From NCBI RefSeq assembly GCF_000412675.1, contig NC_021505.1, positions 1,792,501 to 1,856,500 on the forward strand: DNA of 64,000 bases. Reading direction: 5' to 3'. The notes under the pieces were generated by a model that had not been told where the DNA came from, did not search any database, and was given only the letters and a program-made list of their open reading frames with translations. This DNA is from Pseudomonas putida NBRC 14164 (GTDB lineage: Bacteria; Pseudomonadota; Gammaproteobacteria; Pseudomonadales; Pseudomonadaceae). Made by a program: the position numbers and the translations under genes. The first letter of the stretch is position 1. Every line of letters begins with the position of its first letter. Of this stretch, positions 47,980 through 58,076 are shown piece by piece.

Positions 47980-48495
47980 TTAGAAATTGTCAGTGGAAGT
48001 GAACACGCCGACCCGCAGGCCTTCGGCAGTGTAGATCTCACGGCCGTCGACGCTGACCGAGCCATCGGCGATGGCCATGTTCAGCTTGCCCTTCAGGACA
48101 CGCTTGATCTGAATGTTGTAGGTGACTTTCTTGGCCTCTGGCAGTACCTGGCCGAAGAATTTCACCTCGCCCGAGCCCAGGGCGCGGCCGCGGCCCGGCA
48201 GGCCTTGCCAGCCGAGGAAGAAGCCTACCAGCTGCCACATGGCATCGAGGCCCAGGCAGCCCGGCATGACCGGATCGCCTTCGAAGTGGCAGGCGAAGAA
48301 CCACAGGTCCGGGTTGATATCCAGCTCGGCGACCAATTCACCTTTGCCGTACTTGCCGCCTTCTTCGCTGATATGGGTGATGCGATCGACCATCAGCATG
48401 TTCGGCGCGGGCAGTTGCGCATTACCTGGGCCGAACAGCTCACCGCGACTGCAGCGCAGCAGGTCTTCCCGAGTAAAGGCGTGTTGTTTGGTCAT
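47980..48495 (-). CDS. fabA: 3-Hydroxydecanoyl-ACP dehydratase/isomerase
   Basis: 171 residues. Active-site His in [20 protein letters not shown] and Asp in that same segment. Dehydrates and isomerises the C10 intermediate, starting unsaturated fatty acid synthesis. First in fabA-fabB. Ribosome-binding site GAGG precedes the ATG. Confidence 0.97.
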   Translation of the reverse strand: MTKQHAFTREDLLRCSRGELFGPGNAQLPAPNMLMVDRITHISEEGGKYGKGELVAELDINPDLWFFACHFEGDPVMPGCLGLDAMWQLVGFFLGWQGLPGRGRALGSGEVKFFGQVLPEAKKVTYNIQIKRVLKGKLNMAIADGSVSVDGREIYTAEGLRVGVFTSTDNF

Positions 48496-48610
48496 GCGAG
48501 CTCCTCAATAACCCCCTGCGGCAGGGGATGAATCTTCCCGGCCGGCCTGATACGCATCGCGTTCAAGACGGCAGCCTACAGGTAGACTATTGCGTTGTGG
48601 TGAAAGTCAC

Positions 48611-48644
48611 AGTGCACCCGGTGAAAGAAGTACAGGTGTGCACT
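48611..48644. promoter_or_regulatory. Inverted repeat upstream of fabA, possible operator
   Basis: AGTGCAC (48611-48617) and GTGCACT (48638-48644), separated by 20 bp, about 115-150 bp upstream of the fabA ATG. fabAB is repressed by TetR-type regulators (DesT in P. aeruginosa, FabR in enterics), so an operator is expected here; the match to their known sites is only partial. Confidence 0.4.
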
Positions 48645-48702
48645 GAAACGTCTATTTTCAGGTCCGACGATGGTCCTGTCCAGTGTTTAAGACTGCCGCA
48701 CT

Positions 48703-50634
48703 TTAGCATTTATCGCCAGTCGCGGTTGTCTGACCGGGTAACCAGCGTTCCAGCACCTGCTGCAGCTCGGTACGGCGCAAGGGTTTGCTCAGGTAGTCGT
48801 CCATGCCAGCGGCCATGCAACGCTCGCGGTCACCCTGCATCGCATTGGCCGTCAGGGCGATGATCGGTAACCCGGTGCCGTTGGGCAATTGGCGGATACG
48901 CCGGGTGGCTTCATAGCCGTCCAGGTGCGGCAGTCGACAGTCCATCAGCACGGCGGCAAAGCGCTGGCGGCTGACCAGGTCGACGGCCTCAAGTCCATCT
49001 TCGGCTGTGCATACCGCCAGGCCCAGGCTGCGCAGCATGGCTTCGATGACGCTCTGGTTGACCGGATTGTCCTCTACCAGCAGCACCTGATCACTGCCGG
49101 GCGCCGTCGTTTTCGCGTGCGTTGGCAACGTCGGCTGGCTGGGGGGAGGGCTGGCCAGGGCCAGCGGCATCTCCAGGGTAAATGTAGAACCCAGGCCTTC
49201 GCGGCTTTCACCGCGCAGCTTGCCGCCCATGCGTTCGGCCAGGGTGCGGGCGATCGACAGGCCCAGCCCGGTGCCGCCATAACGGCGGGAGATCGAGCTG
49301 TCGGCCTGCTGGAAGGCCACGAACATCATTTCAAGGCGGTCGCTATCGATCCCGATACCCGTGTCGCGCACACTGCAGGTGAGCCAGATCAACTGCCGGT
49401 CGAGCACCTGCCAGCGTGCTTCGACCTGAACCTGGCCGCGTTCGGTGAACTTCAGTGCGTTACCGACCAGGTTCAGCAGGATCTGGCGGATGCGCGTGGG
49501 GTCGCCGTTCACTTGCAACTGCTCGATGTCGGCCGGCAGTTGCAGGTGCAAGCCAAGGCCACGCTGCTGGGCACTGTGCTGGAACGACAGGACGCTGCTG
49601 GTAATCAGCTCACCCAGGTTGAAATTGATGTGTTCCAGCTGAAGCGCAGCGCGTTCGATGCGCGAGAAGTCGAGGATATCGTTGATGACTTTCAGCAAAT
49701 GCCCGGTGGATTCGCTGGCCACTGCGGTGTAGTCGGCCTGTTCGGTACTTAGCTGCGTGGTTTCCAGCAGCTGCAGCATGCCCAGCACGCCATTCATCGG
49801 GGTGCGCAGCTCGTGACTCATCATCGCCAGGAAGTCCGATTTGGCTCGGTTGGCTTGTTCGGCTTCCTCGCGGGCCTGGATCAGCTCGGCAATGGCCTGC
49901 TTCTGTTCATCGCTGGCCTGCTCCAGGGCGTTGGCCAGGTTGTTGATATGGCGGGCCAGGTGGCCGAGCTCGCTATCATCGACCACGGGCAGCGGGGTGT
50001 TGTACTGGCCCTGCTGTATGGCCTTGACCGCATGGCCCATGTCGCTGATCGGCTTGGCCAGGCTCAGGGCCAGGCGGCGCGCCAGCAAGAAGGTGAACAG
50101 CAAGGCGAACAGCGCCAGGATGCCGGCCTTGATCACGATTTCCTGTTGGCGTTGGCTGAAGGCGTCATCGGACATGCCGACGATCACCCGGCCCAGGTAG
50201 TCATCGCCGATCGCGGGTGTGGCGGCCTTGCCCTGCTGCAGGAAGTCGCTGTCCAGGCGGATTTGCTGCAAGCGTATGGGCGCCTGGAACACCTCTACGC
50301 GCTGCGCGCGGTTGGCGCTTTCGTCGGACTGCTCGACGTACACAAGGATGTGGTTGCGGCTGTCCTGCACCTCGAGGAAGCGCACGTGCGGGATGCTGAG
50401 GGTGGCGCGCATCAGGCCTTCGAGCACCTCGTTGTTGCCCGAGATCACCCCGTACTCCGAGGCCGGGGCCAACTGGTTGGCGATCAGCTGCCCGGTGTGG
50501 TTCAGCTCCTGGCGCAGGTCCTGGATGCGCACGAAGGTGAAGAAGCTGATCAGCAGCAAGGTCAGCAGCAGGGCAGGGCCAAGGCTTATGATTTGCGTGC
50601 GGGTGTGGATGTCCCAGCTCAGGCCTTTGCTCAT
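48703..50634 (-). CDS. Hybrid sensor histidine kinase (HAMP, HisKA, HATPase, REC)
   Basis: 643 residues. Membrane helices at about 14-35 and 167-186 enclose a periplasmic sensor of about 130 residues (CHASE8-like). Then HAMP, a coiled coil, HisKA with phospho-His at about 274 ([20 protein letters not shown]), HATPase ([26 protein letters not shown]), and a receiver with [20 protein letters not shown]. There is no Hpt domain, so phosphate must pass to a separate protein. Its place beside fabA and near gpsA matches P. aeruginosa PA1611, which acts in the RetS/GacS network. Last gene of a three-gene operon. Confidence 0.9.
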   Translation of the reverse strand: MSKGLSWDIHTRTQIISLGPALLLTLLLISFFTFVRIQDLRQELNHTGQLIANQLAPASEYGVISGNNEVLEGLMRATLSIPHVRFLEVQDSRNHILVYVEQSDESANRAQRVEVFQAPIRLQQIRLDSDFLQQGKAATPAIGDDYLGRVIVGMSDDAFSQRQQEIVIKAGILALFALLFTFLLARRLALSLAKPISDMGHAVKAIQQGQYNTPLPVVDDSELGHLARHINNLANALEQASDEQKQAIAELIQAREEAEQANRAKSDFLAMMSHELRTPMNGVLGMLQLLETTQLSTEQADYTAVASESTGHLLKVINDILDFSRIERAALQLEHINFNLGELITSSVLSFQHSAQQRGLGLHLQLPADIEQLQVNGDPTRIRQILLNLVGNALKFTERGQVQVEARWQVLDRQLIWLTCSVRDTGIGIDSDRLEMMFVAFQQADSSISRRYGGTGLGLSIARTLAERMGGKLRGESREGLGSTFTLEMPLALASPPPSQPTLPTHAKTTAPGSDQVLLVEDNPVNQSVIEAMLRSLGLAVCTAEDGLEAVDLVSRQRFAAVLMDCRLPHLDGYEATRRIRQLPNGTGLPIIALTANAMQGDRERCMAAGMDDYLSKPLRRTELQQVLERWLPGQTTATGDKC

Positions 50635-51521
50635 GGGGTGGGCTCTCCTTCGGCCAGGGCCTTGGCGGCGGCGGACGGATCGATCGGTTGCAGGCCCAGG
50701 GCGCGCGCCACCTGCTGGTTGCCACTGACGCCGAAACGGGCCGGATACAGGCTGCGCGGCCAGCGCCCCGGAGGCTGGTCGAGCAACTGGTCAAGTACTG
50801 CCAGCCAGTCCTCTTGGTCGCTGTAGGTACTGGCCAGTGCGCCGGCGCGAACAAAGCCGGCGTTCGGGCCGATCAGCGCCATCTGCCGGCCATAACTGCT
50901 CAGCAACAGGTTCTTCGCAGTCTTGGAGTTGTACAGGTCCGGGTCATCCAGGCCCAGCAGCACATCGCTGTTACCCAGCAGGTGCTGCAGGGGCCGGCTG
51001 TCACGCAGGTCGGGCCAGTCCTGGGCAATGATTTCCAGGCCCAGCGGGCGGGCCGCATGGCGCAGCTCTTCGAGCAGAAAACCACTGTGCTCGCCGTACA
51101 GCACACCAATGCGCTGGGCCTGTGGCAGCAGGTAGCGCGCCAGGCGCAGTTGCCGGCCCAACGGCGGGTCGCTCCACAGCAAGGTGAGAAACGCCGGGCG
51201 CGACTTTCCCAGGCGCTGTTCAGCCTGCACCCGGCTTATTCGCATGGCCAGGGCTGGCGGGCCGGCGTTTTCACCCAGGCGCCACTCCAGGGCAGCACTG
51301 TCGAGCAGAATCAGGCGCTGGTCGGTTTTGAGCTTGCCAGGGGGGGGCAGGTCGGCAGTGGTCTGGAAATGCACATGATCGTGCGGCCGACGGCTTTCGA
51401 GTGCGGCGACAAAGCTGCGGATGCCGGGCTGGTCTTGCGCGCCTACCAGCAGAATTTCGCTGGCGGACAAGGGCCCCAATGGCCACAGGCAAAGCAGCAA
51501 CAGGCGCAGCACCAGGGCCAT
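50631..51521 (-). CDS. Lone periplasmic substrate-binding protein (ABC_sub_bind-like)
   Basis: 296 residues from ATG at 51521 with a signal peptide ([18 protein letters not shown]). Two-lobe binding-protein cues: [40 protein letters not shown] and [20 protein letters not shown], as in the COG2984 family. No ABC permease or ATPase is near. It overlaps the kinase start by 4 bp and the receptor stop by 1 bp, so all three are translated together; it may present a ligand to the kinase. Confidence 0.75.
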   Translation of the reverse strand: MALVLRLLLLCLWPLGPLSASEILLVGAQDQPGIRSFVAALESRRPHDHVHFQTTADLPPPGKLKTDQRLILLDSAALEWRLGENAGPPALAMRISRVQAEQRLGKSRPAFLTLLWSDPPLGRQLRLARYLLPQAQRIGVLYGEHSGFLLEELRHAARPLGLEIIAQDWPDLRDSRPLQHLLGNSDVLLGLDDPDLYNSKTAKNLLLSSYGRQMALIGPNAGFVRAGALASTYSDQEDWLAVLDQLLDQPPGRWPRSLYPARFGVSGNQQVARALGLQPIDPSAAAKALAEGEPTP

Positions 51522-53668
51522 CAGAACGCCAGCTCCGCGCTGAAGCTGAGGCGGTGGCGGCTGTCGTAGCGGTTCTGAACGGTGGTGGTCGGCTCGTCGT
51601 CCAGGCGTTGTTGCCACAGCGCCGCCAGCTCCAGGTTGCTGCCCTGCACCCGAAGGCGCTTGGCCAGGCGCAGGTCCAGGCGCTCGTAGCGGTACTGGTT
51701 GAGCGCATCGTCACCGTAGTAGAACAGCGCACTCGACCAGCCATCGCCCCATTCGCGCATCCACCCGGCCGAGCCGCTGTTGCGGGCGCTGAGGCGGCGG
51801 TCGTCGGGGTTGCTGGCCCAGGCATCGACATAGGCGTAGGTCAGGCGCAGGCGGTCACGCAGGGTGGGGCGCCAGTCCAGTTGCGCCTCGCTGCCGCTGA
51901 AACGTGCCTTGTTGGCGTTGCTGGCGATGTACTGGTTGTTGCGCAGGGGCTCGCTGATCATGCCGGTGATCTCGTCGTAGAACAGCTTCACGTCCATGCT
52001 CAAATCGAGGTCGCTGAAATAGCCGTTGTAGCCCAGTTCGCGCGAGCGCATGCGCTCCTGATCGAGGTCGCCTGGGCCGCGGGTCTTGACGAAATACTCA
52101 CCATGCTGTTGGCCGAACGCATTGGGGCTGAGGTTCTTGACCGTGTAGCTCCAGTTGATGTTGTTCTCGAACATGTCGGGCGAGCGCACCGCCTCGGAAT
52201 ACACCGCGCGCAGGCCATGGCGCGGGGTAATCAGGTAGTTGACCGCAACGCGCGGGGTCAGTGAGCTGCCCGACAGGCGCGAGTCTTCGAACATCGCCCC
52301 GCCCTGCAAGATCCAGTGCTCGTCGGCGCGCCATTCCAGCTGGCCGAACAGGCGCCAGGTCTGGTCGTCGATGCTGCCGTTGAAGTAGGTCTGCGAGTCG
52401 GCACGGTCATAGCGGTAGTTCATGCCGCTGAGCAGGCGCAGGCTGTCGGTCAGGCTCAGGGTGTCCTGGATTTCCAGGTCGTAGCGGGTTTCGCGGGTGC
52501 TCTGGTCCACATCGCCGCAGACCACGCTGCTGCCGCCCTGGTTGTTCCACTGATCCTTGATGGCATCGACCAGCGCTTGTTCTGCCGGGTTGCTGCTGGG
52601 TGGCGGGTTGTTGGCGCCGCGTGCGACCAGCTCGGCGTAATTGGGGTTCATCTGCCACAGCCGGGTCAGTTCGGGGCTGAACGACAGTGCGGCATCACAC
52701 GCCCGCCAGACCTGTTGGCGGTCGAAATGCTGTGCCGAACCCTGCACATACAGGCTGTGGTCGGGATTGAAGTCGATGTTCCAGCGCACCGACCCTGCGT
52801 AGTCCTTGGCATTGACGTCGGCATTGTCGCCGCGCTGGGTAACGTAGGGGAATACCGGCTGGTAGGTATAGGGCCGCTGGTTGCTGCCTTCTTTTGCCGC
52901 CAGTTGCCACTCCAGGGTCTGGTCGACCGCCAGGTTGTGGCTGGCACTGAGGTTGAAACGGGTCAGCCGGCGGCTGTCCCGGTAGTCCTGGCCGAACTGG
53001 TCGTGGTCGAAGCCGTCGTCCTGCTGGCCCGACAACGACAGGCGCATGTCGCCGCCATCCCAGCCGAAACCGTGGCTGGCATAGAAGTCGTTGATGCCGT
53101 CCTCGCCGCGGGTCACTTTCAATCGTGTGCCATGGCTGTCGGCGGGGTTACGGGTGAGGATGTTGACCACCGCCATCAGCGCATTGGCACCGTAGCTGAC
53201 CGTGTTGGGGCCGCGAAACACCTCGATGCGCTCGATGTCTTCCATGGCCAGGGGGATGTCGCTCCAGTCCACCGTGGCCAGGCCAGCCCGGTACACCGAG
53301 CGGCCATCGATCAGCACCTGCATGCGCCGCGCTTCGCTGGCGTTGCTGCCGTGGTAGTTGACCGTCGGCTGGTTGCCGGCGCCGTAGCCAATCATCATGC
53401 CCGGTACCAGGCGCAGCAGTTCGGGGATGTCGCGGGCGCCGCTGGCGCGGATCAGCTCGCTGTCGAGCACGGTCATGCTGCCCGGGACTGCCGCCGGGGA
53501 TTGTTTCAGGCGCGTGGCGGTCAGAACCTGCGGCAGGTCGCTGTTGTCGATGAACAGGTCGTCGGCCATGGCCGGGCCACCGAGCAGGGCAGTCAGTATC
53601 AGCAGGCGCGGGAACGGGGGCGAGCCAGGGAACACGGGGCAGCCTTGTATCAGGATTGAAACAGGCAT
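51521..53668 (-). CDS. TonB-dependent outer-membrane receptor (CirA/BtuB-like)
   Basis: 715 residues. Signal peptide ending near GGPAMADD, TonB-box-like stretch close to LPQVLTATRL, plug domain (SGARDIPELLRLVPGMMIGY, VLIDGRSVYRAGLATVDWSD, IERIEVFRGPNTVSYGANA), then a 22-strand barrel ending in SFSAELAF. No N-terminal signalling domain, so it does not act through an ECF sigma. Two cysteines lie in an extracellular-loop region (WRACDAAL and VVCGDVD). Ligand unknown. First gene of the operon with the binding protein and kinase. Confidence 0.9.
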   Translation of the reverse strand: MPVSILIQGCPVFPGSPPFPRLLILTALLGGPAMADDLFIDNSDLPQVLTATRLKQSPAAVPGSMTVLDSELIRASGARDIPELLRLVPGMMIGYGAGNQPTVNYHGSNASEARRMQVLIDGRSVYRAGLATVDWSDIPLAMEDIERIEVFRGPNTVSYGANALMAVVNILTRNPADSHGTRLKVTRGEDGINDFYASHGFGWDGGDMRLSLSGQQDDGFDHDQFGQDYRDSRRLTRFNLSASHNLAVDQTLEWQLAAKEGSNQRPYTYQPVFPYVTQRGDNADVNAKDYAGSVRWNIDFNPDHSLYVQGSAQHFDRQQVWRACDAALSFSPELTRLWQMNPNYAELVARGANNPPPSSNPAEQALVDAIKDQWNNQGGSSVVCGDVDQSTRETRYDLEIQDTLSLTDSLRLLSGMNYRYDRADSQTYFNGSIDDQTWRLFGQLEWRADEHWILQGGAMFEDSRLSGSSLTPRVAVNYLITPRHGLRAVYSEAVRSPDMFENNINWSYTVKNLSPNAFGQQHGEYFVKTRGPGDLDQERMRSRELGYNGYFSDLDLSMDVKLFYDEITGMISEPLRNNQYIASNANKARFSGSEAQLDWRPTLRDRLRLTYAYVDAWASNPDDRRLSARNSGSAGWMREWGDGWSSALFYYGDDALNQYRYERLDLRLAKRLRVQGSNLELAALWQQRLDDEPTTTVQNRYDSRHRLSFSAELAF

Positions 53669-53766
53669 GGTAACTGACCTTGGCGTATTTTCCAGTGATC
53701 TGCGTCGGCTGTTCTGGCCCTTTCCTGGATGAGCCCGCTTTCACAGCGGCTGAACGCTGTGTGTAC

Positions 53767-53800
53767 CTGTGGGGGCGGCCTTGCCCGCGAAGAGGCCAGT
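53767..53800. repeat. Single REP element
   Basis: TGTGGGGGCGGCCTTGCCCG followed by CGAAGAGGCC, one unpaired REP unit between the divergent TonB receptor and gpsA genes. Confidence 0.75.
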
Positions 53801-53877
53801 ACTGACACTGGTTCTGTAGCAGGCGAGCCGTATAATGGCCGGGTCGCCACTTAATTTTTGGCTTTAACGGATTGGAT

Positions 53878-54903
53878 ATGACTGAACAGCAACCTGTTGC
53901 AGTTCTGGGAGGCGGCAGCTTCGGCACCGCCGTGGCGAACCTGCTGGCGGAAAACGGTGTGCCGGTGCGCCAATGGATGCGCGACACGGCGCAGGCCGAG
54001 GCCATGCGCGTCAATCGCGAGAATCCGCGCTACCTCAAGGGCATCCGCCTGCAGGATGGCGTGGAGCCGGTCAACGATCTGCTGGCCACCTTGCAGGCCA
54101 GCGAGTTGATCTTCGTCGCGCTGCCATCAAGTGCCTTGCGCAGTGTCCTGACGCCCCACGCCGAGCTGTTGCGGGGCAAGGGCCTGGTCAGCCTGACCAA
54201 GGGTATCGAGGCGCAGAGCTTCAAGCTGATGAGCCAGATCCTTGAAGAGATCGCCCCTGACGCCCGCATCGGGGTGCTGTCGGGCCCCAACCTGGCCCGC
54301 GAGATCGCCGAACATGCGCTGACCGCCACAGTGGTCGCCAGCGAGGACGAACAACTCTGCCAGCAAGTGCAGGATGTACTGCACGGGCGCACCTTCCGGG
54401 TCTACGCCAGCGCCGACCGCTTCGGCGTCGAACTGGGTGGGGCGCTGAAAAACGTCTACGCCATTATCGCTGGCATGGCCGTGGCCTTGGGCATGGGCGA
54501 GAACACCAAGAGCATGCTGATTACCCGGGCCCTGGCCGAGATGACCCGCTTTGCCGTCAGCCAGGGCGCCAACCCCATGACCTTCCTTGGCCTGGCCGGT
54601 GTCGGTGACCTGATCGTCACCTGCTCCTCGCCCAAGAGCCGCAACTACCAGGTGGGCCATGCGCTGGGCCAGGGGTTGAGCCTGGAACAGGCTGTCAGCC
54701 GCCTGGGCGAGGTGGCCGAAGGCGTCAACACCCTCAAGGTGCTCAAGGCCAAGGCGCAGGAGGTACAGGTGTACATGCCGCTGGTGGCGGGCTTGCATGC
54801 CATCCTGTTCGAAGGCCGCACACTGAACCAGGTGATCGAGCACCTGATGCGCGCCGAGCCCAAGACCGATGTCGATTTCATTTCCATCAGCGGTTTCAAC
54901 TGA
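53878..54903 (+). CDS. gpsA: Glycerol-3-phosphate dehydrogenase [NAD(P)+]
   Basis: 341 residues. NAD motif [31 protein letters not shown], and the catalytic Lys in [17 protein letters not shown]. Makes sn-glycerol 3-phosphate for phospholipid synthesis. ATG at 53878; a TTG two codons earlier is in frame. Followed by the DUF4389 gene after 36 bp. Confidence 0.96.
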   Translation: MTEQQPVAVLGGGSFGTAVANLLAENGVPVRQWMRDTAQAEAMRVNRENPRYLKGIRLQDGVEPVNDLLATLQASELIFVALPSSALRSVLTPHAELLRGKGLVSLTKGIEAQSFKLMSQILEEIAPDARIGVLSGPNLAREIAEHALTATVVASEDEQLCQQVQDVLHGRTFRVYASADRFGVELGGALKNVYAIIAGMAVALGMGENTKSMLITRALAEMTRFAVSQGANPMTFLGLAGVGDLIVTCSSPKSRNYQVGHALGQGLSLEQAVSRLGEVAEGVNTLKVLKAKAQEVQVYMPLVAGLHAILFEGRTLNQVIEHLMRAEPKTDVDFISISGFN

Positions 54904-54939
54904 GCCCTTGGCGGCTCTGACACGAGCAAGGAGCAACAC

Positions 54940-55287
54940 ATGAACGATACACCCGAACGCGCCCAGCGCGAGTCGATCATCCTGCGGGTGCTGTGGATGC
55001 TGGTGTTCCTGGTGGTCTGGCAACTGGCCGAATTGCTGCTCGGCGGCCTGGTACTGGTGCAACTCATCTACCGCCTGGTGTATGGCGCGCCCAGCGCCAG
55101 CCTGATGAACTTCGGCGACAGCCTGAGCCAGTACCTGGCGCAGATCGGCCGCTATGGCAGCTTTCACACTGAGCAGAAGCCCTGGCCATTTGCCGACTGG
55201 CCAGCACCGCGTGCCCCGGAAGGCGAGGCGCCGCATGCCGTGGCACCGGCCCCGCACCCGGTGCGGGACGAGGAACCCAAGCTGTGA
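54940..55287 (+). CDS. DUF4389 domain membrane protein
   Basis: 115 residues. One long hydrophobic region (VLWMLVFLVVWQLAELLLGG and the next ten residues) followed by a conserved FGDSLSQYLAQIGRYGSFHT segment and a Pro-rich tail. DUF4389 proteins are small inner-membrane proteins of unknown function. The ribosome-binding site is AAGGAG. Stop overlaps sixA as GTGA. Confidence 0.85.
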   Translation: MNDTPERAQRESIILRVLWMLVFLVVWQLAELLLGGLVLVQLIYRLVYGAPSASLMNFGDSLSQYLAQIGRYGSFHTEQKPWPFADWPAPRAPEGEAPHAVAPAPHPVRDEEPKL

Positions 55288-55742
55288 AGCTGTGGGTGCT
55301 GCGCCACGGTGAGGCGGAGCCGCGGGCCAATACCGACGCCGAGCGCCGCCTGACCGGCCATGGTCGCGAGCAGGTGCTGCACAGCGCTGCCCGCCTGCTT
55401 GGGCAGCCGCTGCAGGCGATTATCGCCAGCCCCTACGTGCGCGCCCAGCAAACGGCGGCGCTGGTGCATGACACGCTGGGTTTCAGGGAGCCGGTGCGTA
55501 CCGTGCCCTGGTTGACGCCAGAGAGTGATGTGCAGCAGGTCATCGGCGAAATCGAGCGCCTGGGGCTGGAGCATGTACTGCTGGTCAGCCACCAGCCGCT
55601 GGTGGGGAATCTGATCGGTGCGCTGGAGCATGGTCACCAACAGCAACCAGCCGCCATGAGCACCGCCAGCCTGGCGGAGCTGGAAGGGGAGTGGCCCTTG
55701 GCTGGGCTGATGACCCTCCGAGCGATCAGCCCACCGGTGTGA
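55284..55742 (+). CDS. sixA: Phosphohistidine phosphatase SixA
   Basis: 152 residues from GTG at 55284. LRHGEAEPRANTDAERRLTG is the histidine-phosphatase (RHG) motif, ASPYVRAQQTAALV gives the second Arg, and VSHQPLVGNL the second His. Removes phosphate from histidine, for example on Hpt domains or PTS proteins. Translationally coupled to the DUF4389 gene. Confidence 0.92.
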   Translation: MKLWVLRHGEAEPRANTDAERRLTGHGREQVLHSAARLLGQPLQAIIASPYVRAQQTAALVHDTLGFREPVRTVPWLTPESDVQQVIGEIERLGLEHVLLVSHQPLVGNLIGALEHGHQQQPAAMSTASLAELEGEWPLAGLMTLRAISPPV

Positions 55743-55843
55743 TTCCCCGGCAAATCGATAAGGCAACTGGCATTTTTGTCAGTTGCCGCACTTGATGGCC
55801 CCTTGCTAGCGTTGCCTCAAAGCAATCAGGCAGGGAGCAGCGG

Positions 55844-56230
55844 ATGAGCGGTGAAATGCGGGAGCTGTTGAGTTCCCTGGACCTGCAACCCACCGTGGAC
55901 AAGGTGGAGCAAGGCGTTACGCTGGACTTCGCCCAGTACAGCCTGCTGCGCGATTCGGCCGACGCCAAGCTCTACCAGTTGCTGCACAAGGTCAACCGCA
56001 ACGGCAACCTGGAGCCTGCTATCAGGCAGCAAAGCGATCGGGACCTGCGCACGCTGCAGGATGCCTGCCTGCGAGTCTCCCACCTGCTACAAACCAGTTG
56101 CCTGGCCTTGCGCCGTCTGCAACTCGACTTTCAGGACCAGCGCCTGGCCCGTGAGGCGCTGGAAAGCCAGTTGGCCTACATGCAGGCCTGCTTGCGCCGG
56201 TCTTTGGCCAGCTTCGACCGCTCGGCGTGA
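55844..56230 (+). CDS. Conserved small helical protein of unknown function
   Basis: 128 residues, no signal or membrane helix. It is rich in Leu, Gln, Arg and Ala with a predicted coiled coil in the second half (LQTSCLALRRLQLDFQDQRL). ATG has a GGGAG ribosome-binding site. I do not recognise the family; it is probably cytoplasmic and real, given codon use and spacing. Confidence 0.7.
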   Translation: MSGEMRELLSSLDLQPTVDKVEQGVTLDFAQYSLLRDSADAKLYQLLHKVNRNGNLEPAIRQQSDRDLRTLQDACLRVSHLLQTSCLALRRLQLDFQDQRLAREALESQLAYMQACLRRSLASFDRSA

Positions 56231-56323
56231 CCTGATAGCCCTCGTTGATGACCTTTCCGAATGTTGCTGAATCGCGCCCCGATGCCGACAATGAGCCATC
56301 ATCTTCCGTCCGGACCAGGCGCC

Positions 56324-57112
56324 ATGTCGCAGCAGATCTTCTTCGCTCATGCCAACGGTTTCCCTTCGGCCACGTATGGCAAGCTGTTCGCTGCCCTGGC
56401 GCCGGACTACCAGGTGCGGCACCTGGCCCAGCACGGCCACGATCCGCGCTTTCCGGTAGACGACAACTGGCAGAGCCTGGTCGATGAGCTGCTGCATCAC
56501 CTGGCGCAGCAGGACCAGCCCATCTGGGGTGTCGGGCATTCGCTGGGAGGAGTGTTGCACCTGCATGCTGCCTTGCGTCGCCCCGAGTACTACCGTGGGG
56601 TGGTGATGCTCGACTCGCCGGTGCTCACCCGTGCCGACCAGTGGCTGCTGCGCACCGCCAAGCGTTTCGGTTTCATTGACCGCATTACCCCGGCCGGCCG
56701 CACGTTGGGGCGCCGCGAAGTTTTCAATGACCGCGACAGTGCCCGGGACTATTTTGCTGGCAAGTCACTGTTTCGCCATTTTGACCCCGACTGCCTCGAA
56801 GCCTATGTAGAACATGGCCTGCAGGCGATGGAGCAGGGGCTGCAACTGCGCTTCGATCCGGCCACCGAAATCAGTATCTACCGCAGCATCCCGCACACCA
56901 GCCCCGCGCCCGCACGGCAGTTGCAGGTGCCGCTGGCCATGGTGCGCGGCGAGCGCAGCAACGTCATTCGCCGTCACCACACCCTGGCGGTGCGCGGTAT
57001 GCCCAAAGGCGAATACCACAGTGTGCCCGGCGGCCACATGTTCCCGCTGGAGCGCCCGACCGACACCGCCAGCCTGATCAAGGGCCTGTTCGACCGCTGG
57101 AGCCAGGCATGA
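56324..57112 (+). CDS. Alpha/beta hydrolase
   Basis: 262 residues from ATG at 56324 (MSQQIFFAHANGFPSATYGK). Nucleophile elbow GVGHSLGGVLHLHAAL, Asp region near RSIPHTS, His in PGGHMFPLERP. The open frame begins 21 codons earlier, but that part looks noncoding. Stop overlaps the next hydrolase as ATGA. Esterase or lipase of unknown substrate. Confidence 0.87.
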   Translation: MSQQIFFAHANGFPSATYGKLFAALAPDYQVRHLAQHGHDPRFPVDDNWQSLVDELLHHLAQQDQPIWGVGHSLGGVLHLHAALRRPEYYRGVVMLDSPVLTRADQWLLRTAKRFGFIDRITPAGRTLGRREVFNDRDSARDYFAGKSLFRHFDPDCLEAYVEHGLQAMEQGLQLRFDPATEISIYRSIPHTSPAPARQLQVPLAMVRGERSNVIRRHHTLAVRGMPKGEYHSVPGGHMFPLERPTDTASLIKGLFDRWSQA

Positions 57113-57963
57113 GCGCGCAGGTGCAGGAAGTGCGCCTCAGCCTGGGCCATATCGAACTGGCGGCTCACCTGTTCGGCCCCGAGGACGGGCTGCCGGTAAT
57201 TGCCCTGCATGGCTGGCTGGATAACGCCAACAGTTACGCCCGCCTGGCGCCGCTACTGAAGGGCCTGCGCATCGTCGCCCTGGACCTGGCCGGGCACGGT
57301 TACTCGGAACACCGTCCGCCTGGTGCCGGCTATGCCCTGGCCGACTACGCCCACGACGTGCTGCGGGTTGCCGAGCAGCTGGGTTGGCAGCGTTTCGCCC
57401 TGTTGGGCCACTCGCTGGGCGCAATCATTTCGGTACAACTGGCCGGCGCCTTGCCCGACCGGGTCAGCCACCTGGCGTTGATCGACGGCGTCATCCCGCC
57501 GACCGGTGCCGAGCAGGACGCAGGCGAGCGCTTGGGGATGGCGCTGCAAGCCCAGTTGCGGCTGGATGGCAAACGCAAGTCGGTGTACGCAACGCTGGAA
57601 GAAGGCGTGCATGCGCGGATGAAAGGCATGGTCGCGGTCAGCCGCGAGGCTGCAGAATTGCTGGCGCAACGTGGCCTGATGCCGGTACCCGGTGGCTACA
57701 GCTGGCGCAGTGACAGCCGCCTCACCCTGCCATCGCCGGTGCGCCTGAGTGAAGCCCAGGCCATGGCCCATGTGCGCCGGGTGAGTTGCCCGGCGCTGTT
57801 GGTGGTGGCCGCCGACGGCATGCTGGCGCGCCACGCCGCGTTGCTTGAGCAGCTACCCTTTGAGCAGGTGACGCTGCCCGGTGGCCATCACCTGCACCTG
57901 AATGATGAGCAGGGCGCGGCCCTTGTCGCAGACTGTATCAATCGCTTCTTTGGCTTTGCTTGA
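57109..57963 (+). CDS. Second alpha/beta hydrolase, coupled to the first
   Basis: 284 residues. Oxyanion region ALHGWLDNANSYARLAPLLK, nucleophile LLGHSLGAIISVQLAGALPD, Asp in VVAADGMLARH, His in GGHHLHLNDE. Overlaps the preceding hydrolase by 4 bp. The pair could act in the same pathway; substrates unknown. Confidence 0.88.
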   Translation: MSAQVQEVRLSLGHIELAAHLFGPEDGLPVIALHGWLDNANSYARLAPLLKGLRIVALDLAGHGYSEHRPPGAGYALADYAHDVLRVAEQLGWQRFALLGHSLGAIISVQLAGALPDRVSHLALIDGVIPPTGAEQDAGERLGMALQAQLRLDGKRKSVYATLEEGVHARMKGMVAVSREAAELLAQRGLMPVPGGYSWRSDSRLTLPSPVRLSEAQAMAHVRRVSCPALLVVAADGMLARHAALLEQLPFEQVTLPGGHHLHLNDEQGAALVADCINRFFGFA

Positions 57964-58013
57964 CTTGCACCGGACAAGTGTCGAGGCTTGGCGGGTTGAA
58001 CAGGGAGACAACC

Positions 58014-58076
58014 ATGCAACTGCCAGACATCCTGGAGCTTCACTTCGGCGCCGCGCGCCGCCTGGTTCGCCAATGA
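58014..58076 (+). CDS. 20-residue ORF coupled to the DUF4892 gene (possible leader peptide)
   Basis: ATG at 58014 preceded by GGGAGA at good spacing; reads MQLPDILELHFGAARRLVRQ and stops with TGA at 58074-58076. The stop overlaps the ATG of the next gene as ATGA, while that next ATG has no ribosome-binding site of its own. It could be a leader peptide that brings ribosomes to the next gene, or the surviving N-terminus of a decayed gene. Confidence 0.45.
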   Translation: MQLPDILELHFGAARRLVRQ

